A stretch of 64,000 nt of DNA. Source: Dicaeum eximium. Lineage: Eukaryota > Chordata > Aves > Passeriformes > Dicaeidae. The translations under genes were made by a program, and so were the position numbers. This document shows positions 29,172-41,900 of the stretch, in pieces. Position 1 is the stretch's first letter. The number at the start of each line of letters is the position of its first letter. A model generated the notes under the pieces. It was not told the origin of the DNA and did no database searches. It saw only the letters and a program-made list of their open reading frames with translations. The DNA is taken from assembly GCA_013396995.1 (NCBI GenBank), contig VWZP01005668.1, positions 822,806 through 886,805 of the forward strand, in the 5' to 3' direction.

Positions 29172-30907
29172 GAAATGTTCATTCTGATCCAGTGTTACTC
29201 AGGCACTTGAAGATCTGAAAACAGACAGAAAGCTCCTGAGATCAGGCCATGTAATTCAGATAGGAGTGACTGACTCCAGGAGTGCAGAGAGGCTGGACAC
29301 AGCCTGGATGCTTTTAAGTGTGCTCTCTGCGCAGGCACGGCTTCCAACACTCGCTAAAACACACAATGCATATTCCATGGAGATGCTATTACAAGAATGC
29401 TGCAGCGACCTTTTCTGCTAATCTGTCTCTCTTGTGACTGGAAAACAAGACCCGCAGGCTTGATGGACTCAGTGCAGAACTGTGTGAATATAGTCAGAAT
29501 CTCATTCTAATCATTTTGCTTCTGCGCTGTATTCCGGCATCATGTCAACACTGCCTCAGCTTTTGCTTTTCTTTTTACCTTTTTTTTTTTTACAGTAGAA
29601 GTCAGTCATACCAAAGAGGCGTCAAGTTTTATCTGAGTTCATTGACAAGGACAAAATAATTTGGAAATGTGATTTTATATTGATGTTGTAGGTCAGGCAA
29701 AGACTACTGTCAGTATTCGAAAACAAAAAAAAAGCAGTTGGATTTATAATAAAGTCAAAGTCACTGCAAACTGAGATTATACTTTACTGTTTTGAATTTG
29801 GATCAGAGCAGTGTGCACCATATAATAACCTTGACATTAGGTTATGCAATTAAATTTCAAATAAATGTATTAAGCCTCTTATAATTTAATTTGTTCCATT
29901 TTTGCCAGAAGTAATCTTTCTTCTCTTCTGGCCTACTTTTTAGAAAATGCCTGCTCAAATTAGTTTGCACACAGATCTTTCTGATAAACTTAATTTTCAC
30001 TGGAAGACTCATTCTCCTAATGGCTGTGATGGAAAATAGAAGATAGACCGTAAAACTTTCTGCAGTTAAAGGTTCTTAAAGTTCTTCTGATAGCATTATG
30101 AATGGTCTGTATCATGCTGCATGAGGTTCATTTCTCATCCAGGATTTGATTCTGGGAGATGAAAGCCCTTCCAGCAGCGCTGCACATGAGTCACTGTAGA
30201 ATGAAACTCATGGGACAAGCTATTTCTGCTTCTAATGAGCTTGTGATCAGCAATGTCCTTGTCAGTCAGATTGCAGCCAAATAATAGCCTATGGAGTTTC
30301 CAGGAGAAAATATTACAAGCATTCCTTCTGGGGAAGTGCATATGGGCTGACTGGAGTGGAACATATGCAAAAAAGAAAGGGCAAAGAAGGCTGGCTGTGA
30401 GACCAAGGTCTGCACAGAGCTACAAGGGATGTGTCAGTCAAAAGACCACCAGGGTGCCTGTTCTAACACCTTATTCTAAATAGGAGTGGGTTTTGCACAG
30501 TTCACAGCAAAAGAAATGTGCAAGCATTAGAGATTTTATTTTCAGGTTAATGTCACAGTATAATAAAAATTCAGCATCTTAGATATGGTCTTTTGAAATA
30601 AGCTACTACAGGGAAAAAAAAAAAAACAAATTTACTCCCACAGGCTTTTTTTTTTAAATTTCACCTAATCATCTAGTGTAGAGATGTCCAAATTGTCTAA
30701 AAGGCAAAATTTCCTTGTCCTATAGAAAAATACAGACATACAGATCCAAATCTACTAAAATTCCTTTTTCTGTACTATTTCTAATTGAATAAGAGTATAA
30801 TTTCTTCCAATATATTAGATGCAATAGTATATTAAATTCCAACTACTTCAAGCAGACCAAACAATGAAAAACAAAACAAAAAGCTTAAATTTTGAGTCTT
30901 TGATAAA

Positions 30908-31140
30908 TCGCAGAATCACAGCATTGTTTGGATTGGAAGGGACCTTAAAGCTGATCTTGCTCTGACTCCCCTGCCATGGGCAGGAACACCTTCCACTAAA
31001 CCAGATTACTCAGACCTTCAGCCAACCTAGCCTTGAACACTTCCAGGGAACTTCATTGGGAAATCTGTGGCAGTTTCTCACAACCTTCACAGTAAAGAAC
31101 TTCTTCCTAATGCCTGATCTAAACCTACCTGCTTTCAGTT
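30908..31140 (-). mobile_element. CR1 fragment, antisense, copy 1 of an adjacent pair
   Basis: The + strand starts ATCGCAGAATCACAGCATTG, followed by TTGGATTGGAAGGGACCTTA and CACCTTCCACTAAACCAG, all classic CR1 3' end landmarks in reverse complement. The copy breaks off at about 31140, exactly where the 3' terminus of a second CR1 begins. The minus-strand coding remnant still shows a GIRKKFFTVKVV segment, equivalent to the ORF2 C-terminus, but the frame is broken. Confidence 0.92.
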
Positions 31141-32165
31141 TCATAGAATCATAGATTATGCTGAGTTTGAAGGGCCCCATTAGGATCATCAAGTCCAGCT
31201 CCTGGCCTTGCACAGGACACCCCAAGAATCACACCCTGTGCCTGAGAGCATTGTCCAGACACTTCTTGAACTCTGCCAGGCTGCTGCTGTGACCAATGCC
31301 TGGGGAGCCTGTTCCAGTGTCCAACCACCCTCTGGGGGAAAAACCTGTTCCTAGTATCCAACTTAAACAGCTTCAAGCTGTTTCCTTGTGTCCTGTTGCT
31401 GGTCATGACAGTGAAGAGATCAGTGCCTGCCCCTCTGCTGCACCTCCCAAAGTTGTTGAAGACCACACTGAGGTGTCCCCTCAGTCTCCTTTTCTCCAGG
31501 CTGATCAAACCAAGTGGCCTCAGATGCTCCTCCTAAGGATTCCCCTGGCTTTTCTTTGGACATTCTCTAATAGCTCAATGTCTTTTTTATATTATGGTAT
31601 CCAAAACTGCCCCCAGCACTTGTGGTGAGGCTGCCCCGGTGCCTGGCTGGTGATGCTGTGCCTGATGCCCCCAGGACAGGGTTGGCCCTCCTGGCTGCCA
31701 GGGCACTGCTGGCTCATGTTCAACTTGCCACTGACCAGGATCCCCAGGTCCCTGTCTCCAGCTGCTCTCCAGCCTCTCATTCCCCAGGCTGTCTGTACAT
31801 CCAGGGTTGCCCCATTCCAGGTGCAGAATGCAGCACTTGCCCTTGTTAAACTTGATCAGGTTGGTGGTTGCCCATCCCTCCAATGTATCGAGGGGTCTCT
31901 GCAGGACCTCTCTGCATTTCAGGGAGTAGACAGTTCCTTCACAGTTTAGTGTCATCAGCAAACTAACTTAGTATTCTTTGATGCAATTCTTGCATCCAAG
32001 CCATTAATGAAGGTGTTGAAGAGAACCAGGCTGAGGATGGAGCCCTGTGGAACCCCAGCAGTGACAGTCCCCAGCCTGATGTCCCCCATGTACTCTAACC
32101 TTTGTTAACCTGTGAGCCCATTGCTCATCCACCAGGTAACTCAGTTATCCAGCTGTGAGCTGGAC
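31141..32165 (-). mobile_element. CR1 retrotransposon with reverse-transcriptase remnant, antisense, copy 2
   Basis: This copy begins (3' end) with CATAGAATCATAGATTATGC and runs about 1 kb, the longest CR1 in the window. On the minus strand it encodes the thumb-side end of the CR1 reverse transcriptase: around 31961-31770 the reading has VLQRPLDTLEGWATTNLIKF then NKGKCCILHLEW, and after a frameshift the continuing RDLGILVSGKLNMSQQC segment is read in another frame near 31759-31690. Further upstream (32000-32110) the + strand GGAGCCCTGTGGAACCCC matches the CR1 RT coding region in reverse complement. Frameshifts and stops show it is inactive. It is truncated at its 5' end near 32165. Confidence 0.93.
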
Positions 32166-35100
32166 ATTTTGGAAATCTAAAACGAGTTAAGAGCATGCAT
32201 CTTACATACCATTAGTATTTGCTAAGTGACAGAAAAAAATACTATTATGGATATGGATATTTTTCACTGATAATTAAATATTTGAATAATTTTGGAAATT
32301 ACTAATTTACTAAAGGTACAAAGTTATTCAAAGAAATATTAATTAAGAATAGTAATTAAGAATACCAAATATCTTCTAACTAAAAAAAGGGAAAAAAGAA
32401 ATATTGGATTGTGATGTGTTATTTCCTGATGAAGCACAAAGTTGGTTAAAATAATTGAACTGCAGTTTACTTGTATGGCCCAAAAATAATACTTACCTGT
32501 TAGAAAACTATTAGGTCCTAAGAGGATATTTGTGAAGTTTATGAAGGCAAATCAAAAGTGCTTAGCTTCAGGTAAATGAAGAAATCCCATTCTCTTGTTT
32601 CCTACTCCATTGGTACTGCCCAATTCCCCAGCTGCCTGTACAGCTGAAGGAATTAAGCCTGCTTGAATATTTTAGATTAAAGCAGCTACAACTAAGAGGT
32701 ACAAACCAGTATATCTAAATGAAACAGCCTTGTCAGTTTGAAATTTCTTGTACACTGCAGATTGAAGGGAGGATGGTTTTGACACTTGTGATCGTCCAAT
32801 TATTCTTCTGGCATAAAGACTCATGAAAAAAATTTATGCAAACTGAAAGAATGAAAGGGAGAATTCTGTATGAAGTAATTGCTGTTATTCCCCAAATGAA
32901 TCTTCTACAATTACATTTGATACCACACTTGATTGCCTTGCAATGGTTGGTTAACCAAAGCAATTTTGTTTGCAGTTGAGTTGCTGTGTTAATTGTACTT
33001 ACACATGTATAAACATAAGGGATATCTCATTGGTATTTTAAAAGGGGAATCTGTATGGATGGCCTATTAACATCCACTTACTTATACGAAGACTGAAACT
33101 CAGACTTCTAGGAATTAATTATATAAAAATGCCACATGAAAAATTCTTTCAATATCCTTTATCTTTCAACTAGTAGTGTCATTTTATTTTCTTCTGTGTA
33201 AATTACGTTTTTCTACCTCTTGGTAATTTTGAGACAGCATTTTCTCTGATGGTAATATGTAGGCTGGTGTTCCTGTACCAAATGGGCTTAAAAATAATGA
33301 CAAAAAGTCATGGGAATATTACCTTGGAATTATGGTTTGTTTATCTTTTTCTAGTAGAAATTTTGGCTGCATAAAAGTGTAGTGAAAAGTTGCTCAACAA
33401 AGAAACAGCAGATGAAAAGGATAACTAAGATAAAACAGGTTTGCTATCACCAGAGCTGATCCAAGCAGTGACCTGCAAGAGCAGAGCAGTAGTAGGTGCC
33501 TCTGTTGTATCTTGCAGTTTGAAGGTTTTCAGGGCTATCTGTAATTTATTGTGCATGTTACAACAGTGCTAAAACACTGTATCTTAAAAGCCTCAGCTGG
33601 AAAACAAACAAACCATGAAACTTTCAGCTTTGGCATGGTTTCATTATACAGAAGCAGTTTACTAAACATATTTTGTCTCTTGAAAGTAGGAAAGCTTTGT
33701 GAAGAGAGCAAACTAGAATCCTTTTTCTCTCATCCCTTCAGAGAGATGATACAGTTCTCTCATGGCTTGTACCTCTGATAATTCTCTTTTGTGCAAAGAG
33801 CACCTGTGAGAAATGATGCAGCTGAGATTTGGCACCAGACCTGCAGTACAGGGAACCACTCCTCACAGGTGCAAAGTAGGTGTGGGATCCTTTCCTAGTA
33901 AGTCATATATACTTTTATAATTTTGTGAAATTTATAGTAACACTAAACACAGGCAAAGTGTCAAAGGTGTCTGCATCTTCACACAGTGCTTTGATCCAAA
34001 ACTCAGTGAAATAAATCTTCCATTAATTTTGATAGATTTTGGATACTTCCTCACATTTTTAAAGCCTCTGTGACTTGAAAAAAAACAAAACCCAAAAACA
34101 AACCAACATCCAAATGAGCAATTTCAATTGACAGGTTCTAGAGAGAATAATATTCTCTGAAAGTCTGTGTTCCAAATCTTCTGTGACCTGTAGCCCTCAT
34201 TTGTGTACAATTTAAATTAAATGTCCCCTATCTCACTGAAAGGGATGAAATACCATTTTTCTGCCAGTGATTGCACTTGGACATTTTCTACCCAGGGCAT
34301 GAAGTTCTGTGTGTGTACATTGGGAGTAGTAGGAAGGTGAGGTAAAGAGGAAATAAGGATAAGTCATATTTACTGAAATTGGGTGGGTTTAAGGGTTGTT
34401 GTGATGTTTAGTTGATGTTTATCAAATCACTTTTACGTTTTTGAGTCATGGAAGTTCACTGTGAATGTTCTGGGAACAAACATTTCTGCAGTACTCTGTG
34501 ATATTTGTCAAAGTGAGACAGGAGACACAATAGTTACAGCCTTTGAAACACTCTGACTTCAGCTTCCCAGGATCTCAATCATTAGTAAAAAGAGTTTCAT
34601 CTAAGTGTAGAAATCCACAGAAATCCAACCTGTCCGTGCTGAAGGCTCTTTGGAGACATGGCACAAGCCTCACCAGATTAGTGCACAATTTGTCTGGCAT
34701 TTACTCCTGGGAACAAGATCCCTCTGTTTACCTGCCTGTCCCCAGCATCCTGCCTCCTAATTTTTGGATTCTTATCTCAAAAAGTCTCAGTGTGCCTTCT
34801 GGTTTACAAATATCTAGCAGGCACTAGCTAGATAAAAGAAAACCATCTTAAAGGCAATTTTAAAAAAATCCAAGTCATTAGAAATCTTTTTAAGAGTGGT
34901 GTTGCTTTCTACCTTGCCTGGAGTTTTATAACTTCCTAGAGTCCCTCAGGCGAGTCTTGCACTCTAGAAATCATTGATTTTCCTCTAAAATGTGGGCTGC
35001 AGCGGGACAGCTCTTCCATGCTTCTGTCCCATTATATATCTGATACGATCCTCTATGAGAATTACACAAGTCAGTGTAGTGTGATTGATCATACTGGCAA

Positions 35101-38100
35101 TTCTTGATTGTTTTGCTTTTTTTTTTCACACTTTAGGAATTTTAAACCAATTAGAAATTTGATGAGGAAGACAGTGGTAGCAGTACAATCAGAATTAAGA
35201 TGATATATAAGCAAGGATATAAAATGTGTAGCTATAGAGGAGCTAGCTTTTAGTCTTTAAATACTGGTTATTTACCATCTCTTAATATGCTTACCTTCAG
35301 TAAAGGAGTGTAACTTTATAATATAAATCATTGCACGGATCTCATCTGTGCAGTGAAGTGCTTCACTGGTTGGAAACTTGCCAAAAAAGCTTTTAGAGTA
35401 AAGCAAAGAAACACCTTCAATCATTGTTGAGGGCTTTCAAGCATTCCATTTTATCTGAAAAATCAAATATGTTAAAGACATCTAATACTCTTTTTTACTT
35501 ATTGACCAGGCAGCTCATTTAAAAAATATGCAGCTTCTGAAGGAGGTAGAGGGAAGGATCTAGGTAAGAAGAAAAGAAAGAAAGGTGTGATTTCTATTAT
35601 TAAGCTGCCATACGTATGCATTATCACCTTCATTTTGAATGAGGCTTTAATGTGCTTTCAGAACAAACACCTTATTAAAAGCAAGATACACTATTGTACT
35701 CAATTTATTAACACTCTCTAGGTTCTTCAGTTTAAAACTGAGAAGTACAATATGCTAAGAAAGGGTTTTGCAGGCTGCTATTGTGCACATTTTCTAAGAG
35801 TGCATTGAATTTGTGGCACAGATGAAGCTAACTGGTTTTTTGATGTTACCTTTCAACCTCTAATTCAGTTTCTCATGTCAGTCTGGGATAAGTAATTCAT
35901 AGCACTGCTTTACTACCTTTGGTGAATAAATAAAATCAATTAGAAGTGGACTTCAAGGTTACTGTTTAGTTGGTCTGTAAGCTTTTTTTGTCAAATATTT
36001 TTATTTCAAAACTAACAGTATCTATTTTTTTTCTGTGATTTATTCTTGCCAGTATAACTAGGATCTGACTAGTTTCCTCACTTTCCCAGGAAAACTCATT
36101 TTCCTGTTGGTTGCCACATATTATTCTTATCATTTTATACTGAATTTAGGAAATGTGCCAATGTTTTGGAAAAAGACGTATTAACCAACTTAACTTTGCT
36201 GTCAATATTTAAAATTGGAAGACAGAAGGTTTTTTTTTTGTTTTTGTTTTTTAATTAAAACTAAAAAAATGATTGAATATGCACAGGAAGTAATCAGTGG
36301 TATAAGACTCAAATATGGCTTTTCATAATGGAGGCAGACTTCTAAGTTTGAGAAATTCAGAAAATATTACAAAGGTTTGGTCCTTACTTCATAGAAAGGA
36401 TTCCATTCATAATAGCAAATTTTAAAGGTTTATTTTAAAGGAAATTAGACCCAAATATTTTTAAAATATTTCCTGCCAGAAAGAGCAAATACTCTGAATA
36501 TGTGTATATGGAATTCTACTTGTGCTATTTCATATTAAAAATAGAACTTTTCTGAAAGTCTGAGCTGAATGGGTTGGATTTTTGGGAGTGGAGATATTTG
36601 TGAGTTTCTTAACTCCATTTACTTCTATTTTATTGAAATGAAAAAGCAGAGGTGTCATGCAGGCCTGATATTTTACCTTCTTCTTTTGTCCCAGGATTCC
36701 TGTAAGATACTAGATAAAAATTCAGCTTATCTTTGTCAAAGCTCGTTACCTTTAGAAAAGGACCTAACAGGGGAGTTGTAAAGTTTCCATATCTGAAAGT
36801 TTGCAGACCTCTACACTCCCAAGAAGCTCTGCTCCTAGAAAAGAGGCTTGTGCAGTAGATGTGAATAGAAAATGTTTGATGTCTGCACTCTTTTGCAATT
36901 GCAATACTATAGAAACTTTACTGTGTTTCATTTTACATAGGCTTTCAAATGCTCTGGGAGTGCAAGACAACCTTATTATTAAGAGCTTCATTTGGCTCGA
37001 GGGATTTGGGAATTCTTAGCTTTCCATCTCCTGAGTATAGTGTAATTCTCATTAGAATTTAAACAAAAGGTGAAAGTGTGTCTCTTTTATGTCCTGCAAA
37101 TGCTGATGTGTGATTGAAGTAGTGTCATATTTCTGTAGAATTGGCCACAAAGCAAGAGATCTAGATAACACAGAGCAGAGAAATTCTTCAAAATTAGCAA
37201 TATCCTAACATGTCCTAACATCATGCAAAGAAATGCTTAAAAAGTCTACCTGATTTGACCAGAAATGCAGTTGCTAAACATTTGCTTTCTTTTTTTCCTG
37301 TTAATTCTTGCTATGAGCACATAAGAACTCTTTGAATAAATACACAAACAACTCTAGGTCTCATTGAAGGGATATTAGGATTTAGCAAGTCTCAAGAATT
37401 CTGGGCCAGCTCCATGACTGTGATTCATGAGTTTATAGAGCACTCTATCATTCTGTTTTAATTTTCCCATTCCTTAGTCACAAATTTTATTGCACTGAAA
37501 TACTGTCAATTGTAACATTATTGAAAATGTGAGAATAAATATAAAAATGATCGGACCAGATCCTTGCTTTTAAAAATGGGTGAATAATCCCTGATGAATT
37601 ATTAATTCAGGTAGGATTGTCTTATTCCTTTGGGCATTGCCATCTCTCAGGAGGGTAACTTCAGCTTTGCATTTCTTAAGAGTTACACAGGAGTACAGTA
37701 AAACTAAGAAGGTTGGCTCAGTTACTATTCTTCTGTGCTTGCACAAAATTCTGGTGTTTTCATCTCATAAAACTTCCTGTGCTTTGTCTGTGAGGTTTTT
37801 TCCTACATAAAAATTTAAAGAAAACTTCCAGCAAGTTTTTGACCAGACTGAATATTCTCCATATAGGCAAGTTTAATTTAAACTAATTTGCTATGGGCAT
37901 CATGGTTTTAATGACCTTTAGACCTAAAGTATTCTAAAATGCTCATAGAGGAAGTTTTGCCATAGCACTTCCCCAGCTTTCAGATAGAACATTTCTGTTT
38001 TATTTGACCAGTATTTGCAGATATTTTCTGCTAAAGCTGCGTTGCTGCGAAAAAGGGTTGTTTGGTTTCTTTTCACTTTTGGTGAGAGATACCAGCAAAA

Positions 38101-38490
38101 AAACCCCAAAAGCTGGATTAAGACTGAAGTTTTTCCAAAACCATGTCATTAATATATTTCTTAATCCCAAATGATGGCTGCCATTTCTTCTGCTGACAGT
38201 TAACTTATTTTCCTTATCATAGAGATCCCACCAAATGGGTGATTTAATTCCAAATACTTCCAGTCCCTCTCGATGTTTTGGGTCTGCATTAATTACATCA
38301 GGGCATGTATGTGAGCATATAAAACCTGCTGAGATGATGCTGGAGGCATGCAGGAAGCCAGACAAGGTATTACCTCCTAGAGACCTGCCAGCTGAGCTGA
38401 GAATGGCTCCTGTGCATGCTGTGCCACAGGATGTGTCTGGACATTGCTGAGGTGTCCTGGGGGCAGCTGTAACAAGCACAACGTGGATGA

Positions 38491-38594
38491 AAGCAGAGCA
38501 GAAGCAGAAGCAGAAGCAGAAGCAGAAGCAGAAGCAGAAGCAGAAGCAGAAGCAGAAGCAGAAGCAGAAGCAGAAGCAGAAGCAGCAGAAGCAA
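38491..38594. repeat. GAAGCA hexanucleotide microsatellite
   Basis: Fourteen perfect copies of GAAGCA occupy 38501-38584, with one imperfect copy on each side (AAGCAGAGCA before; GCAGAAGCAATC after). All six frames are open through it, giving spurious poly(EA), poly(KQ/SR)-like, poly(L) and poly(SA/CF) readings. It is deep intronic and has no coding support. The absence of internal interruptions suggests recent expansion and likely length polymorphism. Confidence 0.97.
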
Positions 38595-38863
38595 TCCTGT
38601 GTTTTATTTTGAAACACATGCATCATACTGTATGTGAAGAGCAAAGTCTCATGGTTACACATCAATAAGCATCCTGCATCAAGAATAAGCACTGAGAGGC
38701 AATATTGTTCAAGAGAAAATAAGTTTTATTTATAGCAATAGGTGCATAACAGTTACAGATAAATTAACCTTGAAAATTGGAAGAAAAAATCCATAAGTTT
38801 AGTAATTTCCTCAGACATTCAACCAACAGCAGTAGGGAAAAGATGCCAGTATTTCTGTGAAAA

Positions 38864-38929
38864 TATTTACAATATTATGAACATTTACAATATTTACAAT
38901 ATTATGAAACATTTACAATATTGTGAACT
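38864..38929. repeat. AT-rich short tandem repeat (ATTTACAATATT unit)
   Basis: The core TTTACAATATT recurs four times within about 65 bp, with variable linkers ATGAAC, none, and ATGAAAC. This looks like a small irregular minisatellite made by slippage. Confidence 0.8.
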
Positions 38930-41900
38930 ATGAATGCTGCTTTTATGAAAAGTAACTATGACATGGACAGGACAGGACTTCCTTTACAGATTGACATCAG
39001 TAGGTTTTACTGACACAATAATAATTCAATGAAGTGTTTACACATACTAATAAGAGTACAGCAGTGCAAATCTATATATCTAATTGAACTTGTGTATGTT
39101 TGTCAAGAATAGATGCACTTCATTCTTTCAGCTCTTCATGTCATCTCTATACTGATAAGAAAATATTAAGATAAATACAACTGAATTCATTGAATTCTTT
39201 TATCTCTGCATGAGATCTACAATACTATATTTTCAAGAGTTTAAATGTTTTAATATGAAATATAGAAAATAGTCTTCTTTATTTCTTGAAGATAATTAAT
39301 TAAAGCTTACAGATTTCTGAGATACTAGATATGCTTTTCCTTATTGCTCAGTGCTCATAACATTCAGATGATATTTTTAGAATCAGACAAATTTTAAGAT
39401 TGTGCTGGGACTACTTAAATGGGTGGGAGTTATTTATATGCAGATCTCAATTGTATAATTTTTCCTCTGTGTTTATACTTACACATGTATTTATATTTGT
39501 ATCTACATGCATACATGCTTAAAGAGATCATCTGATAGTGTTTGTGTATTTATGTCTATGAACAGGAACCCACTTCTAGCTGATTCTCTTGTTTTGGAGG
39601 TCTACAAAGGACTAATGCTGGTGGGCTCAAGTGGTTAAACTAGTATGTGCCCATACTTTTGAAAATTTACCTCTTTCATGTTTTAAACCCCAGGATTATT
39701 TCATATTCAGTGCGAACAGTGTCTTTGTGGCTTACTGCAGAAAAGAATTCCTGGCCTTTGGGGTCAGTTTGTACAGTTGGCTGATGCTCACTCTCTGCAG
39801 GAGCCCATGGTTTACTTATGCCTGTGATTTTCAGTTCACTGTGTCCAAATAACACACAGACTGTGCAGATCTCATCAGGATAGTGGGGTTTAGCACAGTG
39901 CTGATAAAAGTGTTAGAGTGTTGGACAAGGGTTTAGGGGTATTTGTAGTACATCATCTGCTGAAATTGTTTTGGAGGACTTTCCTAGGCAAACTGTGGCT
40001 AATTTAGGGTGCTTTCTGCTCATATAGTTTTCTGGAGCTGTAGGAGTTATCAGCGCATCATATTCAATAAAATTCCTAAAGTGAAACCAAAAGAAAACAA
40101 TCTCTAGCAAGGTGGATTGCAAGGTTTGTAACATGAACTTTGGAAAATGAGAAGGGGGAATGAGAGAAAAGGGAGGGAAAAGAGGCCCAGGAAGTTTTGG
40201 CTGTTGCTAAAGAGGTCATTGATGGGAACAGACTGGAATGACTGCTTTGCTGCAATAGTCTCCTGCCCTTCTCCCCAGTTTTCATTGCTGTCTTCTGTGG
40301 GTGTGCACATGGCATCATCCTTGACAAGACACTTTGCAGCATTCCTTCTTCCTTCCTCATCAGCCTAAATTTCCCTATCCCCTTTTAAACTCTTGTAGTT
40401 TCTCCCTCTTGTGCTTTCTGCAATCTCAGTTCACTTTTCTGTAGTATTGTGTGATGGTGCTGTGGAGAGCTGAGCTGTGTCAAGCAACACAGAGTACATT
40501 TCAGGGAACAAAACGATGCGTTTCTTCCAACTAAAATCGGTTTAATACAGACTTCGAAATTTACTTCATAGTCTCTTCTTCACTGTGATCTTCCAGTGCT
40601 AAGCTCTTTTTTCACTAGCCTTGGTTAGGTTTGCAGGAGTCCTTCTGACTCTCTTTCTTAACAAATACCTGCCTTAATTTCATTTCTTTTTGAAAAGAGA
40701 GAGCTATTTTGCTTGTTCAAAATTTCTCACATTGAGTCTTTCTTCACATCTTCACACTTCTGTGATATATCTGTCTGTCCATCCTGAATTTTAAAAAAGA
40801 GATTAATTTCAAAGTGCTGATTTATATGACAATTTGAAAGTGAGTAATATAGTGTAAGGGCCCAAACCTACACGTTACCATAGATTCTGATGGGAATGCT
40901 AAAATGCTGTAAATATCAATAAGTCTCTGCCTAGAATAAGATTCATCTGTATAAAACTTAAAATATTTTTTGAATTGTGTGCAGTTGTTGAACTAGAAGG
41001 ATGTGCAAATTCATAACTAGATGATTCCTTCTCTGAGTTGTGAAAGCCCAGGACTGTTCCCAAGGAAAGATTGCAGGTCTCTCCATCCCACTGACAGCCA
41101 GCAGCCATCAGTCTGGCTTTCAAAGGTTTCTCTGTATTTCTTTGCAGTTTATGGCATAAGCATCAAAACCTGACGAGTGAAAAGCCCCTGTTGTGATCCA
41201 CATGAGGAAACACAAACCCATTTTCATTTAGTGCAGTTGTTACAATGGAGAATGAGAAACATAATAGCAAGATGGTGATAGAACTCTTAAATCCTATTTC
41301 TGTTCTGCATGACTTCCAGCATACAAGTGTAACATCAGTAATTAAGAAGAAAAGTAATTTTGTTCAGGTTTTTTTTTTTTTTTATATGAACATTTTGCCT
41401 GTAGTGATTAACTGGAAAAGTCTTCATAATTTCCTACTAAATAGTAAAAGGAATATTTTCCAGCTGCTGGCCTGTCTCATGCTACTGAGCTACTTCTGAA
41501 ATAAGATGTGCTCCTGAAGCTTTGCTTTATTGCAGTGATTGAGTGCAAGACGTGCACAAAACAGCTGCCAAAGCTGAATAATTAAAGTATGATTCCTTCT
41601 GTTCTTTATTAATTAGGTGAAGTTGGGATAATTCTTACACCTGGTAATTGCTGTCCAGAGTTGCTTCCTTTTTAAGACATGAGAGATAGAGGAAAAATAA
41701 TTTAGAATAAAGTCTTAAGAAAGATTTGTCTTTATAAGTGGCCCATTAAAACTATTAACAATCAATATGCCAGACATTTGTTACATGGGTAAGCCAAAGC
41801 AATCTGAAAAGAAAAGATAGCCTGACATGTTTTGAACTTTATTACCTTTTGTACTTTTCACATTTAGGAGGAAATTGAGAGATTTCATTGGGTTTTGCCC

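Noticed and set aside
31149..31961. Several 75-124 codon open frames on both strands
   Set aside because: They are fragments or antisense readings of a decayed CR1 reverse-transcriptase region, not host genes.
38000..38692. 230-codon minus-strand open frame
   Set aside because: Its length comes mainly from the GAAGCA array, which is open in all frames; the rest has no family similarity or splice context.
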